In this document: piece by piece, positions 15,912 to 25,034 of the stretch
Layout of the letters: each line of letters opens with the position of its first letter
How positions within the stretch are numbered: the first letter of the stretch is position 1
Origin: Pseudomonas anatoliensis
GTDB taxonomy: Bacteria > Pseudomonadota > Gammaproteobacteria > Pseudomonadales > Pseudomonadaceae
DNA length: 64,000 bases
Reading direction: 5' to 3'
Assembly (NCBI RefSeq): GCF_017976235.1
Contig: NZ_JACVHC010000007.1
Coordinates: forward strand, 370,289-434,288
Translations under genes and position numbers: made by a program
The notes under the pieces: model-generated
What the model was told of the DNA's origin: nothing
The model's input: only the letters and a program-made list of their open reading frames with translations
The model's database searches: none

Positions 15912-15937
15912 GGTCTGTATTGCCCTGACTGGCCTCA

Positions 15938-16031
15938 TCGCGAGCAGGCTCACTCCTACACTGGATCGGCGTCTACACAAAGTTTGTGCTCGCCGAAGCC
16001 CACTGTAGGAGTGAGCCTGCTCGCGATGGCG
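15938..16031. repeat. REP pair of the GTAGGAGTGAGCC family
   Basis: TCGCGAGCAGGCTCACTCCTACA at 15938-15960 is inverted at about 16002-16026 as TGTAGGAGTGAGCCTGCTCGCGA. The 40-base spacer has no other structure. It separates convergent genes. Confidence 0.85.
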
Positions 16032-16063
16032 GCCCAATAGCCGCCATCAATCTCGGGACTGAT

Positions 16064-16756
16064 TCAAGCCTGCGCCGCTGCCGTCACCACCGGTCTTTCC
16101 GGCTTGCGTAAAGCCTCCAGTCTTGAGCCGCTGTAGCGTGTTTCGCGGAAGAAACGCCAGTGCCCGAACAGGTCGTAGACATGCGTGATACGCCCCTGTT
16201 CCTGATAGCCCAAACGCATATGCATCTTCAGGGCCTGTACATTGGCGCCGTCGCAGATATCCACCACTTTTTCGAAACCTCGGGTAGCCATGACTTGCCA
16301 AAGTGCGGTCTGTGCATCGACGGTCAAGCTACTGCCGAAATACTGCCGGGTGATTTCGGCACCGAACTGAAAGTATTCACCGGGCTTGACCGGGAACGTG
16401 CAGCGGTAGAAGTGGCGGTCGTAATAGTCGCGAGTGCTGGCCCAGACGAACCCGACGGTGTGATCGTCCTGGTCCAGGTACATGTGCCCCGTATGCCCTT
16501 CAGCGGCCAGCTCGGCCATGGTCTGCACGCGGTCACCAAAGTACTTGCTGAATGCCTTGGCGTTTTCTTCGGTGATGTCGACTCTGCGCAAACCTTCACA
16601 AGGGCGCAGTTTGTTCGGGGCAATCGGCGTGACCAGATCGCGCTCCATCCACAGCAATTCACGGTGAGCGAATACGTAACGTTTGCCCAGCGCGCCAAGG
16701 GTGCGGCGCAGGCCTCTTTCTCTGATGCGCAGAAGCAGTTTTTCGATGGCTTTCAT
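16064..16756 (-). CDS. GNAT-type acyltransferase, last gene of the exopolysaccharide cluster
   Basis: This 230-residue protein starts MKAIEKLLLRIRERG and contains FAHRELLWMERDLV, a GDR--TMAELAAEGHTGHMYLD region, FPVKPGEYFQFGAEITR and a C-terminal VVDICDGANVQALKMHMRLGY. The last part resembles the acetyl-CoA binding end of GNAT enzymes, where the N-x-x-A-L-x-x-x-x-x-x-G-Y pattern is diagnostic. It is a paralogue of 17948-18637, two genes upstream. GGAGAG precedes ATG 16756, and the start overlaps the previous stop by ATGA. It probably acylates sugar residues of the polymer; the acyl donor is not shown. Confidence 0.8.
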   Translation of the reverse strand: MKAIEKLLLRIRERGLRRTLGALGKRYVFAHRELLWMERDLVTPIAPNKLRPCEGLRRVDITEENAKAFSKYFGDRVQTMAELAAEGHTGHMYLDQDDHTVGFVWASTRDYYDRHFYRCTFPVKPGEYFQFGAEITRQYFGSSLTVDAQTALWQVMATRGFEKVVDICDGANVQALKMHMRLGYQEQGRITHVYDLFGHWRFFRETRYSGSRLEALRKPERPVVTAAAQA

Positions 16757-17943
16757 GATGCTCTCCGAGGTGCTAGCCCAGGTGTGGTGGATGGTGTTGC
16801 CGGTTGAATTTCGGATGTGTTCGCCGCTGTCGACTTGCCGGCACGCCGTGCGCGCCATTTTTGCAGGGACGGTTTGACGTGGTGCCAAAGGCGTAGCCCC
16901 AGGCCCAGCAGCAAGCCGCTCGGGCGCCACGAGTAGAAACTCCAGCGCCAGTGCTCCAGTTGTCCGGTCATGCGTTCGTGCAGTTGGTGGCTGGAGCTTT
17001 CCAGGCTGACCCGGGACGCATCGATCCAGCGCCAATGCTCATCCAGCCCCCAGCGAATCCATTCCTCCAGCAACACCCGGCCGCTACCGAGGTCGGCGTA
17101 CTGTGGCAAAAACGCCAGGTTGTAATCGTAGAGCCGGCCCTGTTCGAGCAGGCCGAGGCGATAGCTGATGCAGCGGCCGTCCAGCTCCAGCGTAACGACC
17201 CGCACCAGGCCTTGGTCGGCGAGGGCGGTGAAGGCGCTTTCCATCCACTGACGACTGCGTTCGGTGGCGAAAATCCCGACGCCCTCGTCACCTTTCCAAC
17301 TGACCGACTCGACTTCCTGCAGCGCTTCTAAAATCGTAGGCATCGACAGCGCATCGGGGGTGATTCGCCGCACTTGCGCGCCGCATGCAGCTATCCGTTT
17401 GCGCGCCCGACGCAGCTTGTAGCGCGGGTCGCCGGAGACCTCGCGATGATCGGCATCGCTGATCAGATGCACCGGCACCCGGCAACTCAGGCGTCGTTCA
17501 GCAGTGGAACTGCGCGCCATCCATTCGGTGAGCGCACTTTCTTCACCGGCAGGTTCTGACAGTTCATTGAGTTGCAGCAGCGCATGGGGCAGACGCTCAC
17601 GGATCAGCACCAGCGCTTTGTGCATGTCTTCGCTGCCGAGCAACGACAGCAGGGCCAGGCGATCGGCCAGCGGATAACCCAAGTGATGCAAAACACGAAA
17701 CGGCACGCCAGCGAAGCGTTCGCGGCTGGCCACCAGTGGCAGGCACAGATGCAATTGCTCTGCTTCCCAGCCGAGCAGAATGTGCAGGCGCTGATCTTCG
17801 CCCAAGGCCTGTTCTGCCGCGCACAACCAGCCAAGGTTGTTGAACGGCGTGTGGTCGGCCACACGCAGACGCAGTGCCTCGTAGGCCGCTGCCGGGAAAT
17901 CGGCAGCGCACAGGGACGTGCGCCATTCGAATCGCATCACCAT
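16753..17943 (-). CDS. CelD/BioF2-like GNAT acyltransferase
   Basis: This 396-residue protein is of the CelD/BcsL type (Acetyltransf_6, PF13480), found in cellulose and other exopolysaccharide clusters. Signs are the length, an N-terminal half with FNNLGWLCAAEQALG and LCLPLV, the K-L-R-R-A-R-K-R segment near residue 178, and the double-GNAT C-terminal half with LELDGRCISYRLGLLEQGRLYDYNLAF and GSGRVLLEEWIRWG. It presumably transfers an acyl group to the polysaccharide or its lipid-linked unit in the cytoplasm. It sits between the two small GNAT paralogues, four bases from one and overlapping the other. Confidence 0.82.
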   Translation of the reverse strand: MVMRFEWRTSLCAADFPAAAYEALRLRVADHTPFNNLGWLCAAEQALGEDQRLHILLGWEAEQLHLCLPLVASRERFAGVPFRVLHHLGYPLADRLALLSLLGSEDMHKALVLIRERLPHALLQLNELSEPAGEESALTEWMARSSTAERRLSCRVPVHLISDADHREVSGDPRYKLRRARKRIAACGAQVRRITPDALSMPTILEALQEVESVSWKGDEGVGIFATERSRQWMESAFTALADQGLVRVVTLELDGRCISYRLGLLEQGRLYDYNLAFLPQYADLGSGRVLLEEWIRWGLDEHWRWIDASRVSLESSSHQLHERMTGQLEHWRWSFYSWRPSGLLLGLGLRLWHHVKPSLQKWRARRAGKSTAANTSEIQPATPSTTPGLAPRRAS

Positions 17944-17947
17944 AGGT

Positions 17948-18637
17948 TCAGGCCGCCGTTGCTGTGACAGGTGGACGGGAAGGTTTACGCAGTTCTTCCA
18001 GGCGCGAGCCGCTGTAGCGGGATTCGCGGTAGAAGCGCCAGCGACCGAACAGCGTGTAGATATTCATGATCCGCTGTTGTTCGGTATAGCCCATGCGCAC
18101 GTGCAGCTTGAGTGCCGGGATGTTTGTCGACTCACAGACATCGACCACTTTGCTGCAGCCTTCCTCGGCCATGGCTTTCCACAGGCGCACTTGCACATCG
18201 ACTGACAATTCGGTGCCCCAGTAGGCGCGGGTCATTTCGCCACCGAATTCGAAGAACTCGCCGGGTTTCACCGGGAACCGGCAACCGTAGTAATGCCGAT
18301 CGAAATAATCGCGCGGCGTGCCCCAGATAAACGCCACGGCATCGCCATGCTCGTCGACATGCATATGCCCGGTGCGACCTTCATTGGCCAGCTCGGCCAT
18401 GACGCCGACACGGTCGCCGAAGTAACGGGTGAAGGCACTGGCGTTGTCTGCGGTGATCTTCATTACGCGCAGCGGTGGGTAGGGTTTGAGGTTGTGCGGC
18501 GGCACGGGGCTGACCAGATCACGCTCCATCCACAGCAATTGCTGATGGGCGAAAATGTACTTTCTGCGGATCTTGGCCAAGGTCGCTCGCAGGCCGTTAC
18601 GACGGATATGTCCGCTGAGTTTTTGCAAAAGATCCAT
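17948..18637 (-). CDS. GNAT-type acyltransferase, paralogue of 16064-16756
   Basis: This 229-residue protein parallels the final gene of the cluster segment by segment (KYIFAHQQLLWMERDLV, YFGDRVGVMAELANEGRTGHMHVD, FPVKPGEFFEFGGEMTRAYWG, VVDVCESTNIPALKLHVRMGY, YRESRYSGSRLEELRKPSRP). ATG 18637 has AGGAG just upstream and aligns with the paralogue's start; an upstream ATG at 18703 overlaps the previous stop by ATGA but adds 22 unrelated residues. Two such copies around a CelD-type enzyme suggest three distinct acylation steps or sites. Confidence 0.8.
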   Translation of the reverse strand: MDLLQKLSGHIRRNGLRATLAKIRRKYIFAHQQLLWMERDLVSPVPPHNLKPYPPLRVMKITADNASAFTRYFGDRVGVMAELANEGRTGHMHVDEHGDAVAFIWGTPRDYFDRHYYGCRFPVKPGEFFEFGGEMTRAYWGTELSVDVQVRLWKAMAEEGCSKVVDVCESTNIPALKLHVRMGYTEQQRIMNIYTLFGRWRFYRESRYSGSRLEELRKPSRPPVTATAA

Positions 18638-18699
18638 GGTCTCTTCTCCTAATGAAGGTAGCCACGCGCGGCATGACGCTCGCAGGGCAGAAGGGCGGC

Positions 18700-20619
18700 T
18701 CATGAAGCGCTCCAGCTCAAGGCAAACAGGGTTTGCCCCGGCAATTCGAAACGCACACGCCCGTTTTCACAGACAAACGGTGCGTCCTGTCTGCGATTGT
18801 CGGCGCCGAAGTAACGCAGGGCGCCATGTTTCAGCGGGCATCTGGCACCGCTTAGTTCAACCCGTTGCAGGCGCGTGCCTTTGTTCACCCCAAGCAGTGC
18901 GCGCTGCTCGTCGCCGGCCATCGCCAGGACATCCACCTCAAAAGCGTCGTTATCCAGTTGCAGCACTTGCGGCAGCCAATGCCGCGCGATGAATTGCTGG
19001 GCAAGGCCCACCGGTTTCAATTCAAAACGACCATTGTCCAGCACCCGCACCATGCCTTTGCCGTAGGGCGGTTCATCGGCTGCCTGAAACCAGTTGAGCA
19101 TGGTCAGCAGCCCATCCTGAGAAGCGTTGATCACCACCGAGGCCCACCACAGCGAGGTGAAATGGGTTTCCTGATCGTAGGGGCTCAGGGCTGAGCCACT
19201 GGACAGATTGGTCTGATCCAGCAGCAACGCTTTGCGTGGTTGCCCTTTGGCGTCCAGCCCCACCAGGTCTGCTGCGCGGCGCACGCTGTCGCGGTAGACC
19301 CGGGTCGCGAGCAGGTCGCGAATCATCCATTCATGCCAGGCCAAGGCATCGACCTGATCGGCAGATTCACCGAGCAGACGCCGTGCCCAGTCGATGCCGC
19401 GCTTGTCCGCCGCGTTTTCGGTGAACGGCCCGTTGACCAAGCGTGAGCTGGCCGGCATCGCGATGCGCACCCCTGCCTTGGCGTTGGCCGGGTCGCTGCG
19501 CACCTGCTGCGCCATGCTGTTGAAGATCGCCCGGTATTGTTCGTAGCTTGAATAGTTGAGGTTAGGCTCGTCGGCGAAACCGATGTAATGCGTGCCTTTG
19601 CCACCCAGGGCGCGGGTGCCCGCGAGCCAGGCGTCGAGGCCACTGTTGCTTTGTACATCGGCGCGCAGATCGGCCTGTCGCCCGGTGCCGGCGAGCAGGG
19701 TGATGTCCTGGCGGATGCCGAAGCGATTTTGATAAAGCTGACGAAAAGCGTCTTCGAAATGCGGATTCTTCGAGGTGACGTCAACGAAGCTGTAGTAACT
19801 CGCAGCGCTGGGTTTCAAGGCATCCAGTAGGGCGTGACTGGACGGCGGCGGTACGAGGTAAGGCAGTGCGATTCCCAGATCCGGCGTGCGTCCGAGGACT
19901 TTGTCGTGCAGGGTCAGACGCGTCTGCCCCGGTTCTGACTGCAAGGGTTTGAGCTGCTGCGGATTCTGCGCAAACAGATTCGCCGTGCCGTCGAGCCAGA
20001 ATGCTGCTTTGCCCCTGCCTTGCAGAAGCAGGCGCCAGACCTGCGGTTGTTCGCTGACGGGCAGCGCGACTTGATCGAACTGCCAATAGGCACGATAGGG
20101 TTTCAGTGCCAATGACAGTTGCTGTCCATCGCCAACCCGCTGTGCCTGCAAACCGCTGATGCCGCCATGGAACTTGCCGGCCAGCACCGCATGTTCGCCG
20201 GGTGCGACCCTGAAATACAGCTCAGTGCCGTTACGCACTTCCGCGCTGAAATGCACCTTGGCCGGGGCAAACAGCGCCACGGTTTTTTCGTCATGTTCGA
20301 TCCGGTAACCGCGGAAACTGTAGCCGGGAATCTCCAGTTGATAACTCGCCGCGCCAGGCGCCAGCGGCCAGCTCTGGCTGCCACGGGTTTCATTGGCCTT
20401 GATCAACCGTTCGCCCTGCAACTTGCCCTGACCGTCGAGTAGATACAGATGTTCTTCATTGGCCTCTGCCTGCCACGCTGGCACCCAACTGACGGTCACG
20501 GTGTCGGCGCGATCGGCCTGCAGATACAAACTGCCGTCGCGGATATCGCCCCAGCGCATCGACGCCGCGTAGGCGTCCAGCGACAGGCCGATACCGAGCA
20601 GCAGGGCCAGGCGTTTCAT
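18700..20619 (-). CDS. Secreted glycoside-hydrolase-like protein of the exopolysaccharide cluster
   Basis: The protein has 639 residues from ATG 20619, which overlaps the flippase stop by ATGA and has GGAAGG upstream. A signal peptide ends near DAYA (residue 18). A beta-rich N-terminal part is followed by a TIM-barrel-like region: YYSFVDVTSKNPHF, GTHYIGFADEPNLNYSSYEQY, VDALAWHEWMIRDLL and ALLLDQTNLSSGS. E and H residues at strand ends (FADEPN, AWHEWM, LLLDQTN) suggest a clan A glycosidase. I cannot name the GH family. By analogy with PslG-like hydrolases it may trim or release polymer in the periplasm. A longer frame continuing into the flippase gene is rejected. Confidence 0.65.
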   Translation of the reverse strand: MKRLALLLGIGLSLDAYAASMRWGDIRDGSLYLQADRADTVTVSWVPAWQAEANEEHLYLLDGQGKLQGERLIKANETRGSQSWPLAPGAASYQLEIPGYSFRGYRIEHDEKTVALFAPAKVHFSAEVRNGTELYFRVAPGEHAVLAGKFHGGISGLQAQRVGDGQQLSLALKPYRAYWQFDQVALPVSEQPQVWRLLLQGRGKAAFWLDGTANLFAQNPQQLKPLQSEPGQTRLTLHDKVLGRTPDLGIALPYLVPPPSSHALLDALKPSAASYYSFVDVTSKNPHFEDAFRQLYQNRFGIRQDITLLAGTGRQADLRADVQSNSGLDAWLAGTRALGGKGTHYIGFADEPNLNYSSYEQYRAIFNSMAQQVRSDPANAKAGVRIAMPASSRLVNGPFTENAADKRGIDWARRLLGESADQVDALAWHEWMIRDLLATRVYRDSVRRAADLVGLDAKGQPRKALLLDQTNLSSGSALSPYDQETHFTSLWWASVVINASQDGLLTMLNWFQAADEPPYGKGMVRVLDNGRFELKPVGLAQQFIARHWLPQVLQLDNDAFEVDVLAMAGDEQRALLGVNKGTRLQRVELSGARCPLKHGALRYFGADNRRQDAPFVCENGRVRFELPGQTLFALSWSAS

Positions 20620-21923
20620 GCTGCCTTCCGGCGTTGCAACATCAGCCACATCGGGGTGATGTCGCTGGGCAGAATGATCAGGGTTTGCCAGAACGGCACG
20701 CCACTCAAGCGGCAATAAAGCACCAGCATCGCCACGGTGACGGCCAGATAGGCAATCGATGAAGCCGCCGCTGCACCGACAATGCCGTAGGCCGGAATCA
20801 GCAGCAGATTCAGCGCCAGATTGAACACCGCGCCCAAGCCCATCAGTAACGACACCGTGCCGGGGCGGTCTTTGCCAATCAAGTCCAGACGCAGAATGCT
20901 CGCGTAGCACAGGCCCAGCAGGCCCGGCAGTAACGCGAGCAGCGCCGGATAGGCCGGTTGATACGCAGCGCCGAACAAGGTGATGATCAACCACTCGCCG
21001 ATCACCGCCATGGTCAGGCAGGCACCGAGCATCACCGTCGCCGTCAGTCGCAGCGCCAGCGGAGTGACTTTGTCCATGCCTTTGTCCTGTTGCAGCAGGC
21101 GTTTCATCAGCGGCGTGGTCACCGCTTCCGGAACGATCAGCAGCAGTTCGGCGGCGGCGCTGGCCATTGCGTAGTGACCCAGCGCGGTGCTGCCGAGCAG
21201 GGCGCCGATGAACAAGTAGTCGGAGCGCAGGATGACTTGCTGGAACAGCAGATCCGGATGGCTGCGTGCACTGAAGCGCAGCAGTTCGTTCTGGCTGGCG
21301 CGGTCCCATTGCAGCTGTATCGGTTGCGCGCGTTTGAGCCACATCCATCCCACCAGCACCACCAGGCTGATCCCGGCCAGCCAACTGATCAGCGCCGCTT
21401 CCAGCGCAGCACTTTTCCACATCCAGAACAGCGCAAGAAACAGCAGCAGCGGCGCCAGCGATTCGATCAGGCGCAGCACGTTGAACGCGACCACGCCGCC
21501 AGAGGCGTTGTGCAATGTCAGCAGGCCGCTTTTGAGTACGGTGAGCGGCACCGCCAACAGCAACAGCCAGGCCAGCAGACCGAGTTGCATCGTTATATCC
21601 AGTTCGCCGCCGAACTCACGCACCAACGCAACCACCAGCAAGGTCAGCAGCCCCGCCAGCAGACAGCCGAACACCAGCACCTGAGCGAGTAGCAAACCCA
21701 TCGGCCGCTGCTTGGCCGCTTGATAGCCGACCGCTGAATTCAGCCCGCCGCTGGTGGCGGCGCTGATCAAGTCCGGCAGGGTGCTGAGCAAGGCAAACAA
21801 ACCGCGTTCACTGGGGCCCAGTATCCGCGCGAGCAACACGTTGCGCAGCAGACGCAAGGCGATCATCGCCAGCTTGGTGCCCATGCTCAGGGCCAGATGC
21901 TTGAGGTAGTTGCCTCGGCTCAT
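20616..21923 (-). CDS. Wzx-type polysaccharide flippase
   Basis: This 435-residue integral membrane protein has about twelve hydrophobic segments and the MOP-superfamily start (MGTKLAMIALRLLRNVLLARILGPSERGLFALLSTLPDL) seen in O-antigen and exopolysaccharide flippases. It should move the lipid-linked repeat unit across the inner membrane for polymerisation by the Wzy-like protein. The gene overlaps both neighbours by ATGA. Confidence 0.88.
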   Translation of the reverse strand: MSRGNYLKHLALSMGTKLAMIALRLLRNVLLARILGPSERGLFALLSTLPDLISAATSGGLNSAVGYQAAKQRPMGLLLAQVLVFGCLLAGLLTLLVVALVREFGGELDITMQLGLLAWLLLLAVPLTVLKSGLLTLHNASGGVVAFNVLRLIESLAPLLLFLALFWMWKSAALEAALISWLAGISLVVLVGWMWLKRAQPIQLQWDRASQNELLRFSARSHPDLLFQQVILRSDYLFIGALLGSTALGHYAMASAAAELLLIVPEAVTTPLMKRLLQQDKGMDKVTPLALRLTATVMLGACLTMAVIGEWLIITLFGAAYQPAYPALLALLPGLLGLCYASILRLDLIGKDRPGTVSLLMGLGAVFNLALNLLLIPAYGIVGAAAASSIAYLAVTVAMLVLYCRLSGVPFWQTLIILPSDITPMWLMLQRRKAA

Positions 21924-22921
21924 GTGCGTGCCCCGCGAAAGATGCGTAACGACAGCAGTTCGGGATTGCGTGCGGTGCGTTGACTGACGCCGAAGCGCGG
22001 CAGGTTCAAAGGGTCGCCGGCCCCACGATAGAGACCGGTAGCGGTGCCGAGGGCAAACGGATAATCGTGATTGGCGACCTGCTCGCGCACGCGCTCATCG
22101 TTATCGCCGTTGGGGTAGCAATACACCGGTAACGGCCGATTGCAGCCGTTGTTCAAGGCGTCGCGACTGCGGCTGATTTCCTGGGTCAGGCGCGCACTAT
22201 CAAGGCCTGTAAGAATCGCGTGGCTGGCGCCGTGCGGACCGAACCGCACCAGCCCCGAAGCTTCCATTGCGCGCACCTGATGCCAATCCAGGGCCTGCGG
22301 CAGAGAATCCTGCGGGCACTCGTCGGTGAGCCGTTCCAGCACCTGCGGGTCGAGATCTTTCAAACTTTGCAGATAATGCAAAAGGGCCAGACTGCGCCGC
22401 TGCACATCGATGTCATCGACCAGCACCGGCAATGGCTTACCGATCGAGCGCAGGTATTCGATCAAGTGCATCCGCGCCTTGTCGCCATGGCTGCCCCACA
22501 GCGTTTCGCCCAGGCTTTCCCACCAGAATCGTTGACGACTGCCAATGAAATCGGTGGAGAGAAAAATACTCGCCGGCACCTGATGTTTTTGCAGCAGCGG
22601 GAAGGCGTTGACGGCGTTGTCGCGCCAGCCGTCATCGAAGGTCAGCGCCACTTGCGGGCGCTCGGTGCGCAGCGAATTTGGTTGAAGGATTTCCATCAGC
22701 GGCACGCAATCGAAATGCTTGCGCAGCCACACCAGCAAATGCTCGAAGGCCTGGGGCCCGACGCACAGTTCATTGCGGTGCGGCAGATCGGCGGCGCGGT
22801 CGTTGGCCAGCACCCGATGCAGCATCAGGATCACCCCGGCGCCGTGCAACTGATTGCGGCCCACGGACGAGTTGAGATAGAGCCAGCCACTGGTGCGTTT
22901 TAGAAGTTGTTTGATCGCCAT
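21920..22921 (-). CDS. Polysaccharide deacetylase (NodB fold)
   Basis: This 333-residue protein has the NodB-homology motif 1 LTFDDGW (93-99), whose first Asp is the usual base and second a metal ligand. There is a motif-2-like region QVRAMEASGLVRFGPHGASHAILTGL and a later YCYPNGDND segment resembling motif 3. No clear signal peptide is present, unlike most exported deacetylases, so it may act on lipid-linked sugars in the cytoplasm or be tethered by its hydrophobic N-terminus. It suggests an N-acetylated sugar in the repeat unit. It overlaps the flippase start by ATGA. Confidence 0.85.
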   Translation of the reverse strand: MAIKQLLKRTSGWLYLNSSVGRNQLHGAGVILMLHRVLANDRAADLPHRNELCVGPQAFEHLLVWLRKHFDCVPLMEILQPNSLRTERPQVALTFDDGWRDNAVNAFPLLQKHQVPASIFLSTDFIGSRQRFWWESLGETLWGSHGDKARMHLIEYLRSIGKPLPVLVDDIDVQRRSLALLHYLQSLKDLDPQVLERLTDECPQDSLPQALDWHQVRAMEASGLVRFGPHGASHAILTGLDSARLTQEISRSRDALNNGCNRPLPVYCYPNGDNDERVREQVANHDYPFALGTATGLYRGAGDPLNLPRFGVSQRTARNPELLSLRIFRGART

Positions 22922-22936
22922 GGCCTCAGTCCTTTT

Positions 22937-24073
22937 TTATCGGTTCTGTTCCGGATTCCACTGGGCATACCGCTGGCCGCGCAGAAACTGCCACAGGCCG
23001 AGGCTCATGCCCGCCAGGGTGACCAGCAAAAACGCCGCCAGACGGAATGGTTTGGGCAAACGGTGTTGCGAATCGAGCAGGCCGGCGATGGCGATCGTGT
23101 AGCCGATCAACTGCGCGATCAGGCTCAAGCGATAAAAACCGTGTTCTTGCCACAGCCAGAAGTTGCTCAGCAGCAACGGCAGCAACAGCACCGGCGCCAG
23201 TCGGCGGATCAATTTGTGGCTGATCAAGGCGATCGAATACAGGCCGTGCTTGAACGGATTGAGCAGCTCGCTGCGTTGCGCCAGGCTTTGCAAGCCGCCA
23301 ACGGTGACGCGCTGACGCCGGCGAAATTGTTTGCCCGCCTCATCGACGCCATGGTCGATCACTTGCGCTTCAGGCACGTAGACGATGCGTTTGCGTGCCA
23401 CCGGAGCACAGGTGCTGATAAAGAAATCGTCGTTGACCTCGGCCGGCACGTTCTGGAACAACTCGCGGCGCAGAGCGAGCAGGGCGCCATCGGCGGAAAC
23501 CATGCAACCGGTGCGATTCTCCACGCGGCGCAGCCAGCCTTCGTAGTGCCGGTACAGGCTGTCACCGACGCTCAGGCCCCCGCCGGTGACCGGAATCACC
23601 ATGTGCCCTGCACACGCGCCGACCTGCGGATCGCTCAGCGGCGCGAGCAAGTGGCCGAGGGTGTCGCGTGACCATTGATTGTCGGCATCGGTGAACACCA
23701 GAATGTCGCCGGTACTCAGCGCTGCGCCGGCATTCAGCGTAGCGGCTTTGCCCTGGCGGGGCAGGTCGAGCACGGTAATGCGCGGATCAACCACTTTGTG
23801 CGCGCAGGCCACGGTGTCATCCGTCGAGCCGTCGCTGGCGAGGATGATCTGCAGCGTCGCCGGCTGATAATCCTGAGCCAGCAGCGTGCGCAACTTGTGC
23901 TCGATGTGCCACGCCTCGTTATGCGCGGCAATCACGATGCTGATGTTCAGAGGCGGCGCTGGCGTATGGCGCCAAGCCGGGAACAGCGGCGCCAGCAAGG
24001 TCAGCAGCAGCGGATAACCGACGTAGGCGTACACCGGCAGCAGCAGGCACATCCAGAAAATGAATTCAGCCAC
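22937..24073 (-). CDS. Membrane family 2 glycosyltransferase
   Basis: The protein has 378 residues from GTG 24073, which has GGAGG six bases upstream and overlaps the previous gene by eight bases. An N-terminal TM segment (FIFWMCLLLPVYAYVGYPLLL) is followed by a GT-A domain with ISIVIAAHNEA, ILASDGSTDDT and VFTDADNQW (DxD), then ALLALRRELF, a QFRRRQRVTVGG motif of the Q/RxxRW type, and C-terminal TM helices. This layout matches processive or semi-processive inner-membrane GT2 enzymes. It should extend the lipid-linked unit. Confidence 0.87.
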   Translation of the reverse strand: MAEFIFWMCLLLPVYAYVGYPLLLTLLAPLFPAWRHTPAPPLNISIVIAAHNEAWHIEHKLRTLLAQDYQPATLQIILASDGSTDDTVACAHKVVDPRITVLDLPRQGKAATLNAGAALSTGDILVFTDADNQWSRDTLGHLLAPLSDPQVGACAGHMVIPVTGGGLSVGDSLYRHYEGWLRRVENRTGCMVSADGALLALRRELFQNVPAEVNDDFFISTCAPVARKRIVYVPEAQVIDHGVDEAGKQFRRRQRVTVGGLQSLAQRSELLNPFKHGLYSIALISHKLIRRLAPVLLLPLLLSNFWLWQEHGFYRLSLIAQLIGYTIAIAGLLDSQHRLPKPFRLAAFLLVTLAGMSLGLWQFLRGQRYAQWNPEQNR

Positions 24074-25034
24074 GGGCAGGCCTCCTGGCGTTCCAATGAC
24101 ACAGACTGAGAACAAGTGCCGCGCTGGGCAGGTGCAGGCGTAACCAGTGCAGACCCCACAGTTGCAAGGTGAGGCGAACGTTGTGGTGCTTGATACTCTG
24201 CCGCACGCTGAGCACCAGACTCGGCAGCAGGGTCAGCACCAGCAGGATCACCGCGAGCTGCGCGAGGCCGGCGAGCAAGGCAACGATCAAGAGAAAATCC
24301 GTCACCCAGACCAGCAGCGACAGCAGCGGAAAACGCAGCAGGCGCAGGCTCATGCCATGGGTGCGCAGCAACTGCAGGTGACTGCCCTGACGCCACAGTT
24401 CCTTGCCCATCCACTCGCGCCAATTCATTTCGTAGCCCCAATGCAGGGCGATGCTGGTATTGATCGACAGCAGCCGTGCGCCCTGTTTGCTCAGGCGCAG
24501 GGTGTATTCCTTGTCCTCGCCGGTGCGCAGGGTTTCGTTGAAACCGCCGACGACATCGAACCAGCGTTTGCGCATCAGCAGGTTGGCGCTGGGCAGCCAG
24601 TCCACGGTGCGGCTGGCGTGCGCTGATGGCCGCAGCATGCGCCGTTGCCAGGCGGTCGCGTACCACGGCGCGGCGGCGGGGGTGTGCAGGTCCAGGCCGA
24701 AGATGTCGCCCTGAGCGTCTGCTTCGAGGGCGAACAATTGGCTCAGCCAGTCTTCGGGCATTTCAATGTCGGCATCGATGAACGCCAGCCATTCACCACT
24801 GGCAACCGTTGCGCCACGATTGCGCAAAGCGCCGATCAGCAGGCCGGGCAACACCAGAACCTGCGCGCCGAATGCGCGGGCGATCTGTGGCCCGTCATCA
24901 ATAGAGCCGTTGTCGACGACAATCAGTTCACAGTCGATGTCAGCGGCGTTCGCGGCTTTGCGAGCGGCCAGGAGGGTGCGGCCGATGTGCCGTGCCTCGT
25001 TGTACATCGGAATGACGATGCTGACCCGGCTCAT
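24066..25034 (-). CDS. Family 2 glycosyltransferase
   Basis: This 322-residue GT-A enzyme starts SRVSIVIPMYNEARHIGRTL, with VVDNGSIDDG for nucleotide binding, FIDADIEMPEDW (DxD), and a WLPSANLLMRKRWFDVVGGFNETLRTGEDKEY segment with the ED acidic pair used as base. A C-terminal hydrophobic section holds about two TM helices. It adds one sugar to the growing unit at the inner membrane; donor and linkage are not readable. ATGA overlaps with the polymerase gene upstream; the open frame extends 62 codons further left without a ribosome site. Confidence 0.87.
   Translation of the reverse strand: MSRVSIVIPMYNEARHIGRTLLAARKAANAADIDCELIVVDNGSIDDGPQIARAFGAQVLVLPGLLIGALRNRGATVASGEWLAFIDADIEMPEDWLSQLFALEADAQGDIFGLDLHTPAAAPWYATAWQRRMLRPSAHASRTVDWLPSANLLMRKRWFDVVGGFNETLRTGEDKEYTLRLSKQGARLLSINTSIALHWGYEMNWREWMGKELWRQGSHLQLLRTHGMSLRLLRFPLLSLLVWVTDFLLIVALLAGLAQLAVILLVLTLLPSLVLSVRQSIKHHNVRLTLQLWGLHWLRLHLPSAALVLSLCHWNARRPARG

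Noticed and set aside
18700..21420. A 906-codon frame joining the hydrolase-like gene with most of the flippase gene
   Set aside because: The upstream 270 codons are a shadow of the flippase frame. A signal peptide, ribosome site and ATGA overlap fix the true start at 20619.
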